Positions 7,903 to 18,209 of a stretch of DNA of 26,000 nt are shown one piece after another; within the stretch, counting starts at the first letter, position 1; the number at the start of each line of letters is the position of its first letter. Position numbers and translations under genes: made by a program. The notes under the pieces were generated by a model, which ran no database searches, was not told where the DNA came from, and was given only the letters and a program-made list of their open reading frames with translations. Origin of the DNA: Glandiceps talaboti (Eukaryota > Hemichordata > Enteropneusta > Spengelidae); NCBI RefSeq assembly GCF_964340395.1, contig NC_135550.1:4159601-4185600 (forward strand). Direction: 5' to 3'.

Positions 7903-8379
7903 AAAACGATAAAGTGACAAATTTGGGAATGCTATCAGTAGGAAACCAATTTAATTTTTAAAACGTATAAAGGGCAAGGTGATTTACCACACTTGAAGAT
8001 ATTTGTCTTTTATGTTGTGTAGGTGGTCGATTGTGTTGAGAATTGACAACGGGAAGTATTTTATCGTAAATACACATCAAGAATAAAAAATATCAAAATA
8101 TCTCAAAACATTGAGACATGAAAACTTGTTTCTTGTCTATTTGAAATAATAAAAGAGAAATTCAGTTTAGGGGGTTCGTCATCTTGTTTTCAAGGAAGTC
8201 GACATTGTTTTATTCTTCCATAGCCTTTTTCGGCTGCCATATTGAATTCTAAAATGGCTTACTGTTGATATCTCTTCGATCTAACCCTGATTTTGTTAAT
8301 GATTTTACCTGAGGATTGGCTGAGTTTTTGTAACAGCAAAAGTTTTGGCTTTTTATCTCTGAGGACTATACTCGAAGTT
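7903..8379. other. AT-rich non-coding stretch
   Basis: No supported coding sequence or repeat. Confidence 0.4.
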
Positions 8380-8418
8380 AAGACCAGGTATCGTTAGTTC
8401 AACTTGGTCTTTCGATAC
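8380..8418. repeat. Interleaved inverted repeats (pseudoknot topology)
   Basis: AAGACCA (8380-8386) pairs with TGGTCTT (8405-8411); GTATCG (8388-8393) pairs with CGATAC (8413-8418). The arms alternate (a-b-a'-b'). Linkers of 1, 11 and 1 nt make a compact pseudoknot sterically doubtful, so this may be coincidence. Confidence 0.35.
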
Positions 8419-8419
8419 A

Positions 8420-9700
8420 AACCATATTTTACAAACATTTCAGTGTGATTTCTGTATAACAACACTAGTCTACCAAATCACTAAAGTGACACCAGTACAT
8501 TGATATGGATTACATTCACGGGGTTTGTCGAAATTGCAGCTGAGCTTTTGCAAAATAAAATGACAGAAAACATACCATTTGTCAAAACAAGTTAGGAAAA
8601 CTTGCTTGGTACGGGACAGGTCAAACCATGACAAAACCACTTTTAGTGTAACTTTTCCTGATCTGTATGATTCATTCCGTGTGAACAGCAGTAGCAACAC
8701 GTAGGGCCGCTAAATACAAAACAAAATGTTTTGCAATGTGAAGACAGAAAACCTGGACTGGTACGTCTAATTGATGTAATTGTTGTTCCAATGTAGTCAC
8801 TGTTTCCTAACGCACTATGTAAAAAACCCTTCTCATCCGATGACTGTTTATTCTATGGTCTAATTCTATGTGTTGGTGATATTGTAATACAAACAAAACA
8901 GTACTCCTTACGTTATAATAACATCTCCTCAAGTAAGCTTAAATACGGCATTCTTAGTAAACTTATCATAAGAACTTAAAAAGCAATATTCGAATCGCGT
9001 GTTGAAACCCTGACTTTTGTGGGCGACTGAAGTCCTGTTTACTTTCACAAGGCGAATATTCACGACCACACACAAAATAAATAGATGAAAAGGAGAATGC
9101 ACTCAGCTGTATTATGAGGAATACATATTTGTGCGAGAACAGATGTGGCAAAGGGTGGGATTATGTGGAATAAATAGCAACGCAATGTAGAATTCATCAC
9201 TCAGGAAATGCACCGATTTAGTCAACTTCGTTAAGGTATATCTACAGTTATTTGTTACAACGAGTGTTGCAAATGCATTATTGTTTAAGCATACAATGCA
9301 AACAGTAAGAGAAGGAGTTTGATATTTGGCAGTTTGGTATGACACAATTTTGGATATGGAGATATGAGGAGAACCCCCAGGGGGTGAAAATACTGAGACG
9401 ATCTGTGATTTTTTTTTCAGACAGCAAACTCAAAGCGACTACTGACACATTCAGATTGTCTTAAAACATTCGATCGTGCTCATAACTATAATTGACTTTC
9501 ATCGAGATACTTAACACAAATACTCAAGTTCATGTCTAGAAAACCCACCAGAATAAATGAATACGAACCAGAATCAACCTTAACGCTATTTCTGGATCTT
9601 CGACTCACGACATACACTCCTTTCACTTCATTTTTTATTTATTCTCTAAACAGTTAACGTTTAAATGTCGTTTTTTCTTCTTTTACCTAAAGCGGTGGAA
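8420..9700. other. Unique DNA without supported genes
   Basis: Minus-strand open frames at 8470-8700, 8966-9151 and 9112-9345 all begin at GTG or TTG and lack a convincing splice context. The 8966-9151 frame has a hydrophobic start resembling a signal peptide but no methionine. No RNA gene or tandem repeat was seen. Confidence 0.4.
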
Positions 9701-9710
9701 GTTTCATTTG

Positions 9711-10619
9711 ATGACTTTGTATATATCAGAATCCCAACATGGTTTTATGAAAGGTAGATCCACTCAAACCAATTTAGTAAATTATATTGACTTTATTACA
9801 GATGCTATTGATAACAAATTACAGGTAGATAGCATTTATACAGACTTTAGTAAAGCTTTTGACACTGTATCACATACTTTACTGTCACACAAACTGAGCG
9901 CATATGGTTTCTCTGGCAATGTTATGTCCTGGCTTTCATCTTACCTCCAAAATAGAACACAACGTGTAGTTATAAATGGTCACATGTCATCACCTTGTGA
10001 CGTCACTTCAGGTGTGCCTCAAGGCTCCCTGATTGGGCCACTTTTGTTTATTCTGTTCGTCAATGATATGCCAGACATTGTCAACAGTCATGGGTCATCA
10101 TTGTGCTCAATGTATGCTGACGATGCCAAAATATATCGCATAGTTAGAACACAAGATGATTGTATTTCTCTTCAAACAGACATTAATAATGTCTACAAAT
10201 GGTGTAATACATGGAAATTGAAGCTCAATGTGGGGAAGTGTAATGTAATCACATTTAGTAACAAAAAGAAACTGATTACATACAATTACAGTATTGCTGA
10301 TAGTCCCCTTGTTCGTGTTCATAGTATCAAAGATCTTGGTATTCTACTTTCTTCACAGATGTCTTTTAACACCCATATTGATAGTATTGTCAGGAAAGCT
10401 TTTAGAATGATGGGTTTTATCAAACGTACATGTGCCAATTTTTCCAACATTTCTACATTAAGATCTTTATATGTGACCCATGTTAGAAGCCATCTTGAGT
10501 ACTGCAGTGTAATTTGGTCACCATGGCAAGTAACTCAAATTGATAAAATCGAACGTGTACAGCAGAAATTTATTAAATTTTTATGTTTTAAATCAAATGT
10601 GCAATATACACTTCAATAG
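9711..10619 (+). pseudogene. LINE reverse transcriptase, fragment 1
   Basis: About 302 codons to TAG at 10617-10619. Counting from the TTG at 9708, motif A is YTDFSKAFDTVSH (residues about 44-56, catalytic Asp in DFSKAFD), motif B GVPQGSLIGPLLFIL (about 102-116), and motif C YADD (136-139, both aspartates present). A thumb region with WKLKLNVGKC (about 169-178) follows, then the conserved LRSLYVTHVRSHLEYCSVIW segment. The enzyme copies the element's RNA at a nicked target. The ATG at 9711 is not a true start, since the element is 5'-truncated. All catalytic residues visible here are intact. The frame is lost near 10605-10615, consistent with a one-base deletion, and the protein continues in another frame. 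Confidence 0.9.
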
Positions 10620-10945
10620 ATTACGATTCACTATGTGCTAGGTTTAAGCTTCCCCCACTGGTGAGGAGGCGAAAGTTTTTAGATGCTATTTTTGTTTACA
10701 AACTGGTCAATTCACGCTATAATTGTCCATCCATTTTGTACAAGGTTTGTTTTAATGTACAGAGCAGACAGTTACGTAATAACCATATCTTTCGCATCAG
10801 TGCCTCCAGAGTAAATCTGAGAAAATATTCCCCAATTTTAAGATGTTTAACCACTTGTAATGACGTTTTTAAAGCAAATCCAAACATAGATTTATTTAGT
10901 CCTGTTTCCGCCTTTCGGCGTGTGCTTCAGGCTGCGTGTTTTTAA
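10613..10945 (+). pseudogene. LINE reverse transcriptase, C-terminal fragment 2
   Basis: Continuation of the same polyprotein in the frame displaced by one base, ending at TAA 10943-10945. It carries the conserved C-terminal region typical of this group: RRKFLDAIFVYKLVNSRYNC, then RQLRNNHIFRI and a final cysteine-containing stretch (RCLTTCNDVF). It has no start of its own. Only one frame break separates it from fragment 1, so the copy is not very old. Confidence 0.85.
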
Positions 10946-11077
10946 TAATTTTTCCTGTTTTGTTGTTTTTATTTCTGTGTTTGCCTTTTATGTCATGTCA
11001 CTTCTGTTATTGCTACCCCTTGTTTTATCTTTTTAGTGCTTGTTTTTCCTTATTTGTTTTTAAAGGTGCCTGTAAAT

Positions 11078-11090
11078 GGGCTTTATGCCC
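11078..11090 (+). other. 3'-terminal LINE RNA hairpin
   Basis: GGGC-TTTAT-GCCC, 13 bp before the (AATA)n tail. A short stem-loop just upstream of a simple tail is the usual place for the recognition signal used by LINE reverse transcriptase. The role is inferred from position. Confidence 0.5.
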
Positions 11091-11170
11091 GTTGGTTTAC
11101 CTGAATAAATAAATAAATAAATAAATATCAACGTAAAGAAGTTAATTAGTATAATTGTGTCTGGTGGATT

Positions 11171-11172
<2 letters not shown>

Positions 11173-11216
<44 letters not shown>
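11173..11216. repeat. (AC)22 microsatellite
   Basis: Uninterrupted AC dinucleotides, 45 bp beyond the LINE tail. Confidence 0.98.
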
Positions 11217-12695
<1,479 letters not shown>

Positions 12696-12748
12696 TAAAC
12701 TTGGATCATTCTGTCAGATCCAGTTACACAATGAAGACTGAAGGACAG
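12696..12748 (+). CDS. Possible internal exon of a plus-strand gene
   Basis: A branch-point-like GCTAAC, a pyrimidine-rich stretch and ACACTCACAG precede 12696; a donor GGACAG|GTGATT follows 12748. The 53-nt exon is open in only one useful frame: two bases completing a codon, then NLDHSVRSSYTMKTEGQ, leaving in phase 0. The terminal exon at 14100 also opens in phase 0 and continues with a similarly charged sequence. The exon also holds an ATG (MKTEGQ), so it could contain the translation start. The intron of 1351 nt would contain the CCA/CCG tract. No family recognised. Confidence 0.3.
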
Positions 12749-12823
12749 GTGATTTGTTCAAAACACGTCTCTTTCCCAATCAAAAGTGGAAGCTAACTTT
12801 CAATATGCAGTAAATAGTATAAT

Positions 12824-12956
12824 ACCCACCACCACCATTACCACCACACCACCACCACACCCACCACCACCACCACCACCACCACCACCACCACCGCCGC
12901 CGCCGCCGCCGCCACCACCACCACCACCACCACCACCACCACCACCACCACCACCA
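12824..12956. repeat. (CCA)n tract with an internal (CCG)n core
   Basis: CCA trinucleotides with an imperfect left part (CCATTA, CACACC), a pure CCG block at 12894-12913, then pure CCA to 12956. The Gly- and Trp-rich frames across it are artefacts. Confidence 0.97.
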
Positions 12957-14099
12957 AAAACATAACAATACAAAACTTTAATAGTAATATTTTTAAAAAG
13001 TGTATAAGGGGATGTCATGCACTTTAAAATTTACGTTTACTCCTTAGATGCAAGTAGAGTTAGTCAAGTATAGAGATGGGTGGTTATAGTTTACAGTATT
13101 ACAGTTTTTGTGATCATACATCTAATAACCAGCAGTGAATATTATGCATTGAAATGTGAGATCATCTTCATAGATTGCCTGTTCGTGTACAAGAGTAAAA
13201 GCAATCATCACAACTTCATAGTTTCAATGTTGAAAATTAGAAAATCAGTCTACGGATGACTAGTGAAGGGGTTAATGACGTCAGTTCTAAGGTTTATGGT
13301 GTTCTATATGGCAATAAACCAATGTATTATACGATATGAAAGCTTGTATGACGAGATTGGCATAAATTAATAATACATTTACGCCAGGATGGAAACATTC
13401 CGTTTGCCTAGTTCTAAATTTAGTCGTCAGTTTATTTTGGTGGATTACCACAGAGATCATGTGACAATAAACGTTGATCTTGGATTGTCATATGCTGAGT
13501 GAATTTACTGAGCAGTTTTACAGTGGAAATCAGTCGAGTAGAAACAAATCACCTGGCTCGATACAATAACTGATCGTCTTGCGTCCACCAACATACCTAG
13601 GAAAGTATACACTTTGTTACAATTTATTTATTTTGGCAACATTCTGATGAGATAATGGTAGCTCACGCAAAGACAATGTAACGTCGACGACTATTTATTT
13701 CTCCTCTACCGATTTTCATAGTATTTGTCCTATGGCCTTAAAACGATTGTGTGGTTCAGATTACGCTCAATTTTAGGTGTAGGTAGATTAAAAAAAAATC
13801 ATGTGTAAGTGTCTAGTTCAGGTAGTTATATTTTCCATATAGTCTCTGTGTTTTTGGTTTCTTCTCATCAGATGTACAGCCATTGCAGATTGGAAGAACA
13901 GTTTTATATTGTATTTTTAAGTTGATGTCTGTTTCCGCATCCACTATTTGTCGCGAAACCTCATAGTTTCACTATTTAATTTATTTTTCACGAATACTTA
14001 AAAAACCTTCAGGGCTGGCAATGAAAAACTGGGTGGGATGTGGTATTCTGAGCCAAACAATTAATACATTATTTTACCCAGTCTCAGTGTCTTTTACAG
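12957..14099. other. Putative intron, unique DNA
   Basis: Follows the CCA tract and ends in the strong acceptor GTGTCTTTTACAG at 14099. It includes the short ATG-initiated frame at 13389 (separate entry) and a CRE-type palindrome TGACGTCA at 13276-13283. No repeats recognised. Confidence 0.35.
13389..13502 (+). CDS. Short ATG-initiated ORF (37 aa), doubtful
   Basis: ATG in a strong context (CCAGGATGG) followed by 37 codons to TGA. The peptide METFRLPSSKFSRQFILVDY then HRDHVTINVDLGLSYAE has good protein character but no recognisable family, signal peptide or membrane segment. A weak donor (CTGA|GTGAAT) lies at its end, so it could be a first exon. It lies within the putative intron of the neighbouring plus-strand exons. 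Confidence 0.15.
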   Translation: METFRLPSSKFSRQFILVDYHRDHVTINVDLGLSYAE

Positions 14100-14186
14100 G
14101 AAGTTGAAGGTATCAAGGAAGCTAAAGAGCAGAAGGCCATCATCCGAGGTCATCATATTCCGTCGCTAGCGTCATTGGCTGTGTAG
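14100..14186 (+). CDS. Possible terminal exon of a plus-strand gene
   Basis: A strong acceptor (CAGTGTCTTTTACAG) ends at 14099. In phase 0 the exon reads EVEGIKEAKEQKAIIRGHHI then PSLASLAV and stops at TAG 14184-14186: 28 residues, a charged helical stretch followed by a neutral tail. A second frame is also open for about 22 codons (to 14168) and rich in Lys/Arg. The phase-0 frame is preferred because it matches the exit phase of the exon at 12696-12748. The 3' UTR has a 5-bp hairpin (GGGCT-TGGTTT-AGCCC, near 14197) and an AATAAA at 14423. A separate ATG frame with a strong context (ACCATGGCG) occupies 14265-14441 within that UTR. Protein family unknown. Confidence 0.33.
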   Translation, partial: EVEGIKEAKEQKAIIRGHHIPSLASLAV

Positions 14187-14422
14187 TTAGCAGACCGGGC
14201 TTGGTTTAGCCCAAAACGCATTATTTTGATAAATTAAGTATTGGTTTCGTCTTATTATCAAACCATGGCGACTATAGAGTTGCAATTACGTGGCACGATG
14301 TTTTTTATTCATCTCACAAAACGTTGGGGTTTTTTTTGCTACGAATTACACAAACAAAATACAGGTACTGATAGCAAACACACACTTGAAATATTACATT
14401 TTATTCTCAGTGTGATCACAAA

Positions 14423-14428
14423 TAAACA
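14423..14428 (+). terminator. Candidate polyadenylation signal
   Basis: AATAAA followed within 30 bp by a GT/T-rich stretch (GTTTTGTGTTTG), about 240 bp after the stop of the putative terminal exon. The hexamer is common in AT-rich DNA; position is the main support. Confidence 0.3.
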
Positions 14429-14533
14429 GTTTTGTGTTTGAATTTCCTTGTTTCATCTGACCGTGATGTTGATTTGTGTTCACAATGAGATAAAATGTAT
14501 TATTTTATATGCTTGTGTGCTCTGTGTTTTATT

Positions 14534-14848
14534 TTATTTTATGTAATACGTAACTAAACACATTCTGTGCCGCCTAATTGAAATATAGTCACCCTGGTTT
14601 GGTAGTAAATGTGCCCACGGCTTAGGAATCTTTATAAACTGAGATAGGCAAATGATGTAATGCTTATCATTCTCACACCAAATAGTAAAAAATTGCATTT
14701 TGCAATTGCTTCTCGAGGTTAAACTGGACATGGCTTCGTTTAACCTAACAACGTGCTCTAATTCATTTTGACGTTGAGTCTCTACCCGGATAAGTTGAGC
14801 CTCTACCCGGATAAGTTGCTTAAATGCCGGAGTACAATAACGTGCCAT
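14534..14848 (-). CDS. Hypothetical 104-aa ORF with duplicated heptad
   Basis: A genuine ATG at 14848 in good context (ACAAATGGC) opens 104 codons to TAA, the longest non-repetitive ATG-initiated frame in the window apart from the LINE. The N-terminal half (FKQLIRVEAQLIRVETQRQN then ELEHVVRLNEAMSSL) has coiled-coil-like spacing. QLIRVEA/QLIRVET is an exact heptad duplication encoded by a 21-bp tandem repeat. The C-terminal half (CKMQFFTIWCENDKHYIICL onward) is hydrophobic and cysteine-containing and may be intron or chance. The frame stays open for about 11 codons upstream of the ATG to a TGA, so it could be a fragment of a larger, possibly transposon-derived protein. No family recognised. 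Confidence 0.3.
   Translation of the reverse strand: MARYCTPAFKQLIRVEAQLIRVETQRQNELEHVVRLNEAMSSLTSRSNCKMQFFTIWCENDKHYIICLSQFIKIPKPWAHLLPNQGDYISIRRHRMCLVTYYIK
14773..14814. repeat. 21-bp tandem duplication (one heptad)
   Basis: GTTGAGTCTCTACCCGGATA plus A at 14773-14793 is repeated at 14794-14814 with one change (T to C). On the minus strand each copy encodes seven residues of the ORF at 14534-14848, so the duplication preserves both frame and heptad phase. Confidence 0.95.
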
Positions 14849-14849
14849 T

Positions 14850-15214
14850 TGTGATCCACCGGAAGACCTCGTGACGAGGAAATCCCCTTTTCAGTCATGT
14901 TATCATTTTTGAAGCGACGAGTAAACACATGGGCAGAAATGATAACTTTTGGAGGGAACCTAACACTACCAAATTAGTATGCGTTTGAGTTTTAAGCCAA
15001 ATGCACGTAGCCATTGCCTGCAAATCAACGGTTCTACAGGTTCACTACCGGGAAATTCACGTGACAATGACCAACCCCTTCTTCATAAGCACTACCAGTC
15101 AAACAAACAACGTACATTTACCTTCACAGCGATATTTACTTTCTTTTTCGTTCAAAACAAAACGTTTTCAGTTCCCACATGAATCCAGGTTATTTATGAT
15201 TTTGTTATCATCTA
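14850..15214. other. Unique DNA with overlapping short ORFs, not supported
   Basis: ATG frames at 14979 (67 codons) and 15001 (72 codons) overlap in different phases on the plus strand. Neither has a recognisable motif or splice context, and they cannot both be real. No RNA or repeat seen. Confidence 0.35.

Positions 15215-15276
<62 letters not shown>
15215..15276. repeat. (GAT)n microsatellite
   Basis: About 20 GAT units, essentially pure. Confidence 0.98.
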
Positions 15277-15572
15277 GTAAAATCATTAAAATTAAGTCAA
15301 AACTGATTGGCTGACGTGATTACCCAGGAACTTACAATGAAAGCCAGTTGACTTTAAATAAAAGTCGCTTGGCTAACAAACTCTAGCTGATATAAGATTG
15401 CTTTATACATATATAGTTTATGACTTGGATCTTACTAACACTGTTTCTCACCAACATTATCACATCTTTGCTTGTATGATGAGAAACCATTATCGTGGCA
15501 GATCGTCAACTAATTATATACATTGTAATACTGTGGACATTATGAACATATAACAATTGTATTTAAATTGAC

Positions 15573-15680
15573 ATTTAGCAATGTTAGTAAAATATTTGCA
15601 TGTCTAGACAGAAGATAAAATTTTACAGCGTCCGTAGATTTTTGTCAAGTCTGACGACGATTCGTTTCAACTTAGCTGAC
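15573..15680 (+). repeat. Dispersed repeat, copy B
   Basis: ATTTAGCAATGTTAGTAAAA at 15573, then after about 58 bp GACGACGATTCGTTTCAACT and TAGCTGA. It matches copy A at 6440-6507 in order and orientation, with a longer middle. The ends are not defined. Confidence 0.65.
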
Positions 15681-16218
15681 TTCTATTGTATTGTGAAAAT
15701 CGTGTGTTGGGAGAACCAATGATAATATAGACGTAAAGACACCATCGAGAAAATGACGTGTAATCTTGAACTGGTTCGTAAGAAGATAGTTTCACAGACA
15801 TTCATTTTCTTTTTGCTGGAGGACATACTAATAAGGCCTTACGTTAATGGACCCCTATTATACTTACTATCAACAGTCAATGCAATCGGGAATGCATAAA
15901 ATTTACCAAGTGAAAGTGTAAGTTTTATCCACCCCGTCGTCGATTTAAGGCTACCCTACGTTGTCCGAATCACATGCCACCATCCCAACATAAATTTATG
16001 TAATACTCTTAATCCAGTGAAATGCTTCCAAAGAAAACTACCAAAATAAAATTTTAATCAACTGTTTCAACGTAGTGATTTCTGTAGTTTGTCTCATATA
16101 ATATGTTACTGGGCTAACGGGTTACTGGGTCGATAGGTTATCAGTAGATCTCGACAATTCAATGACTGTCGTGTCTCAGTGTTTAGGACGGTAAGGACGA
16201 ACACAAGCTTTGTATCAT
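15681..16218. other. Unique DNA, no supported gene
   Basis: Nothing recognised apart from a 9-bp direct repeat GTTACTGGG near 16104 and 16121. Confidence 0.4.
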
Positions 16219-16369
16219 CCACCACCACCACCACCACCACCACCACCACCACCACCACCACCACACCCACCACCACCCCCACCCCCACCACACCCACCAC
16301 CACACCCACCACCACCACCACCACCACACCCACCACTACCACCACCACCACCACCACCACCACCACCAC
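16219..16369. repeat. (CCA)n tract with CACACCC interruptions
   Basis: CCA trinucleotides interrupted by CCC and CACACCC blocks at about 16263-16300, ending in CCACTA. Its frames (poly-Thr, poly-Pro, poly-Val) are artefacts. Confidence 0.97.
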
Positions 16370-16450
16370 TATTGATTGGCTTGTCGTTGTGATATCATCA
16401 AACAACTTATATGAAATGCGGATAAACCATTGATGATATATCAACTAATT

Positions 16451-16705
16451 GTAAATGTCATTAATATATATATTCATCATTTAATATGCATCTAACAACT
16501 TCCATATATATATGTAAATTAATCTGTTAATATACATCTCACAACTTCCATATATATATGTAAATTAATCTGTTAATATACATCTCACAACTTCCATAAA
16601 TATATGTAAATTAATCATTTAATATGCATCTAACAACTTCCATATATATATGTAAATTAATCTGTTAATATGCATCTCACAACTTCCATATATATATGTA
16701 AATTA
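16451..16705 (+). repeat. 46-bp satellite, about five copies
   Basis: The anchor AACTTCCATA recurs at 16497, 16543, 16589, 16635 and 16681, exactly 46 bp apart. The unit holds a TATATATATG core, TAAATTAATC and CATCTCACAA. The first and last copies are partial. Variation is limited to point changes (TGCATCTAAC versus TACATCTCAC). Confidence 0.95.
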
Positions 16706-16827
16706 CATCACTAACCTTCTCAATTCAGTGATAGGTTCTGCACCCCAATACATCACTGACCTTCTCAATTCAGTGGTAGGTTCTGCACCACAATACACCA
16801 CTAACATTCTCAACGATGAACTCCACC
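16704..16827 (+). repeat. 45-bp (15-codon) tandem repeat, about 2.7 copies
   Basis: CATCACTAACCTTCTCAATT recurs at 16706, 16751 and (degenerate) 16796. In one frame each copy reads YIT(N/D)LLNS(V)(I/V)GSAPQ, and the frame continues openly to a TAA at 17067-17069 (ending FSFLSIL). It lacks an ATG before the repeat, so I do not call a gene. It begins exactly where the 46-bp satellite ends. Confidence 0.85.
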
Positions 16828-17114
16828 CAGACAACTTCGCCCTTCCTCTGATTCTCGTCTTCCATAATTATCTACAAAGACCCTTCAATTCTCTCACATC
16901 AGCCCTATACATCATGAAACAATCTTCATTTCAAACTCCGCCACTGCAAGTCCCTAACATCCTTCCGTCGCTCTCTCCAGACCTATTTTTTTTAAACATT
17001 AGCCAAGACCTCCGTTTGCCATGTTGCATGTGTCTGTGTGTTTACTTTTCCTTTCTTTCCATACTCTAAAACGTTAATGCGGCATTTGTGAAATTTGTGA
17101 AACTGTGCGGACAA

Positions 17115-17134
17115 ACAGACAGACAGATGGACGA

Positions 17135-17188
<54 letters not shown>
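17115..17188. repeat. (CAGA)n microsatellite
   Basis: CAGA units with a TGGACGAA interruption near 17128-17135. Confidence 0.97.
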
Positions 17189-17474
17189 TGACTTATAAAA
17201 TAAAAGTCCTTTGCGGGAAGTAAAATGTTGAATCTTACTCGACCTGAGGTAACCCAAAGTTTCAAAATATACGTGATGGAAAGCACACCTGTTATTGAAC
17301 CATTACAAGGGTATTGAGCATTAATCCCTGGCTTACTGGAGTGCATTAAACAAAACAGTTTTGAAATTTGAAATCGGTGAATGTATTCCATGTAAAGAAT
17401 GACTTCGGTTTGTCTTGTCCTTCACATGTCGCACGGTATCTCCTTATCGCTATATCTTGATTAAGAGTGGCTCG

Positions 17475-17523
17475 ACATCTACACTGAGCTCGTCTAAAGC
17501 TATACCCCTAGGGGCCTAGATGT
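17475..17523. repeat. Nested palindromes
   Basis: ACATCTA (17475-17481) is the inverse of TAGATGT (17517-17523). Between them lies the perfect 10-bp palindrome CCCCTAGGGG (17505-17514). Function unknown. Confidence 0.45.
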
Positions 17524-17831
17524 TAGAGATAAGTCCGATCACCCGCGTCTCGGACCAATCCTTTCCCAACGGTAATGTAATCTTTCAAGACATCATAAAC
17601 CCGTAACAGTAATTTCCGAGGCAATGTAAAATGTTCACACTTCATTTCACCTCTACTAATTATTTCGCCATGTGCAACACGTAGGTGAACCTAGGTTGAA
17701 TTGAATAACATATACTATAGTAAGGTTATTGTTAGGTTAAATCACTTCTTTATCAAAGGATCATGTCGCTACTCTTACTTCGTTCACAACGACAGTGACA
17801 GCAACAGCGACTATTACAGCGGTACCAGTTT
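17524..17831. other. Unique DNA, nothing recognised
   Basis: No gene, RNA or repeat seen between the nested palindromes and the compound microsatellite. Confidence 0.4.
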
Positions 17832-17879
<48 letters not shown>

Positions 17880-18164
17880 AACAACAACAAGAGCCATACA
17901 GACAGACAGACAGACAGACAGACAGGCATGGCAGACATACATACATACATACATACATACATACATACATACATACACACATACACACATACATACATAC
18001 ATACATACATACATACGTACGTACGTACGTACGTACATTCGTACATACATACATACATACATACATACATACGTACATACGTACATACGTACATACGTAC
18101 ATACATACATACATACATACATACATACGTACGTACGTGCGTGCGTGCGTGCGTACATACAGAT

Positions 18165-18209
<45 letters not shown>
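17832..18209. repeat. Compound microsatellite (AAC)-(AGAC)-(ATAC/ACGT)-(AGAC)
   Basis: An AAC tract at 17832-17889, AGAC at 17899-17925, ATAC with ACGT and GTGC variant blocks at 17936-18158, then AGAC at 18164-18209. The boundary at 18158-18166 passes from ATAC to AGAC through single-base changes. Confidence 0.97.

Larger units (their letters stand above)
9711..11127 (+). mobile_element. 5'-truncated non-LTR retrotransposon (LINE, Jockey/CR1-like)
   Basis: The element retains the reverse-transcriptase core, thumb and C-terminal region, a short T-rich 3' UTR, a terminal hairpin and an (AATA)n tail at 11104-11127. The endonuclease, ORF1 and the first reverse-transcriptase motifs are absent, as expected from incomplete target-primed reverse transcription. 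Similarity begins near 9720 with SESQHGF. The tail plus the peptide style (DFSKAFDTVSH, GVPQGS, YADD) places it in the Jockey/CR1/L2 group; the exact clade cannot be fixed by eye. No convincing flanking target-site duplication was found. One reading-frame break interrupts the coding region, so it is dead. Confidence 0.93.

Noticed and set aside
8966-9151. Minus-strand frame with a signal-peptide-like hydrophobic start
   Set aside because: It begins with TTG, contains no methionine near the start, and lacks a clear splice acceptor.
10107-10322. Minus-strand ORF inside the LINE
   Set aside because: It is the antisense shadow of the reverse-transcriptase frame.
12780-13018. Glycine-rich and tryptophan-rich ORFs
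   Set aside because: They are translations of the CCA/CCG microsatellite.
16106-16444. Poly-Val, poly-Thr and poly-Pro ORFs
   Set aside because: They are translations of the second CCA tract on both strands.
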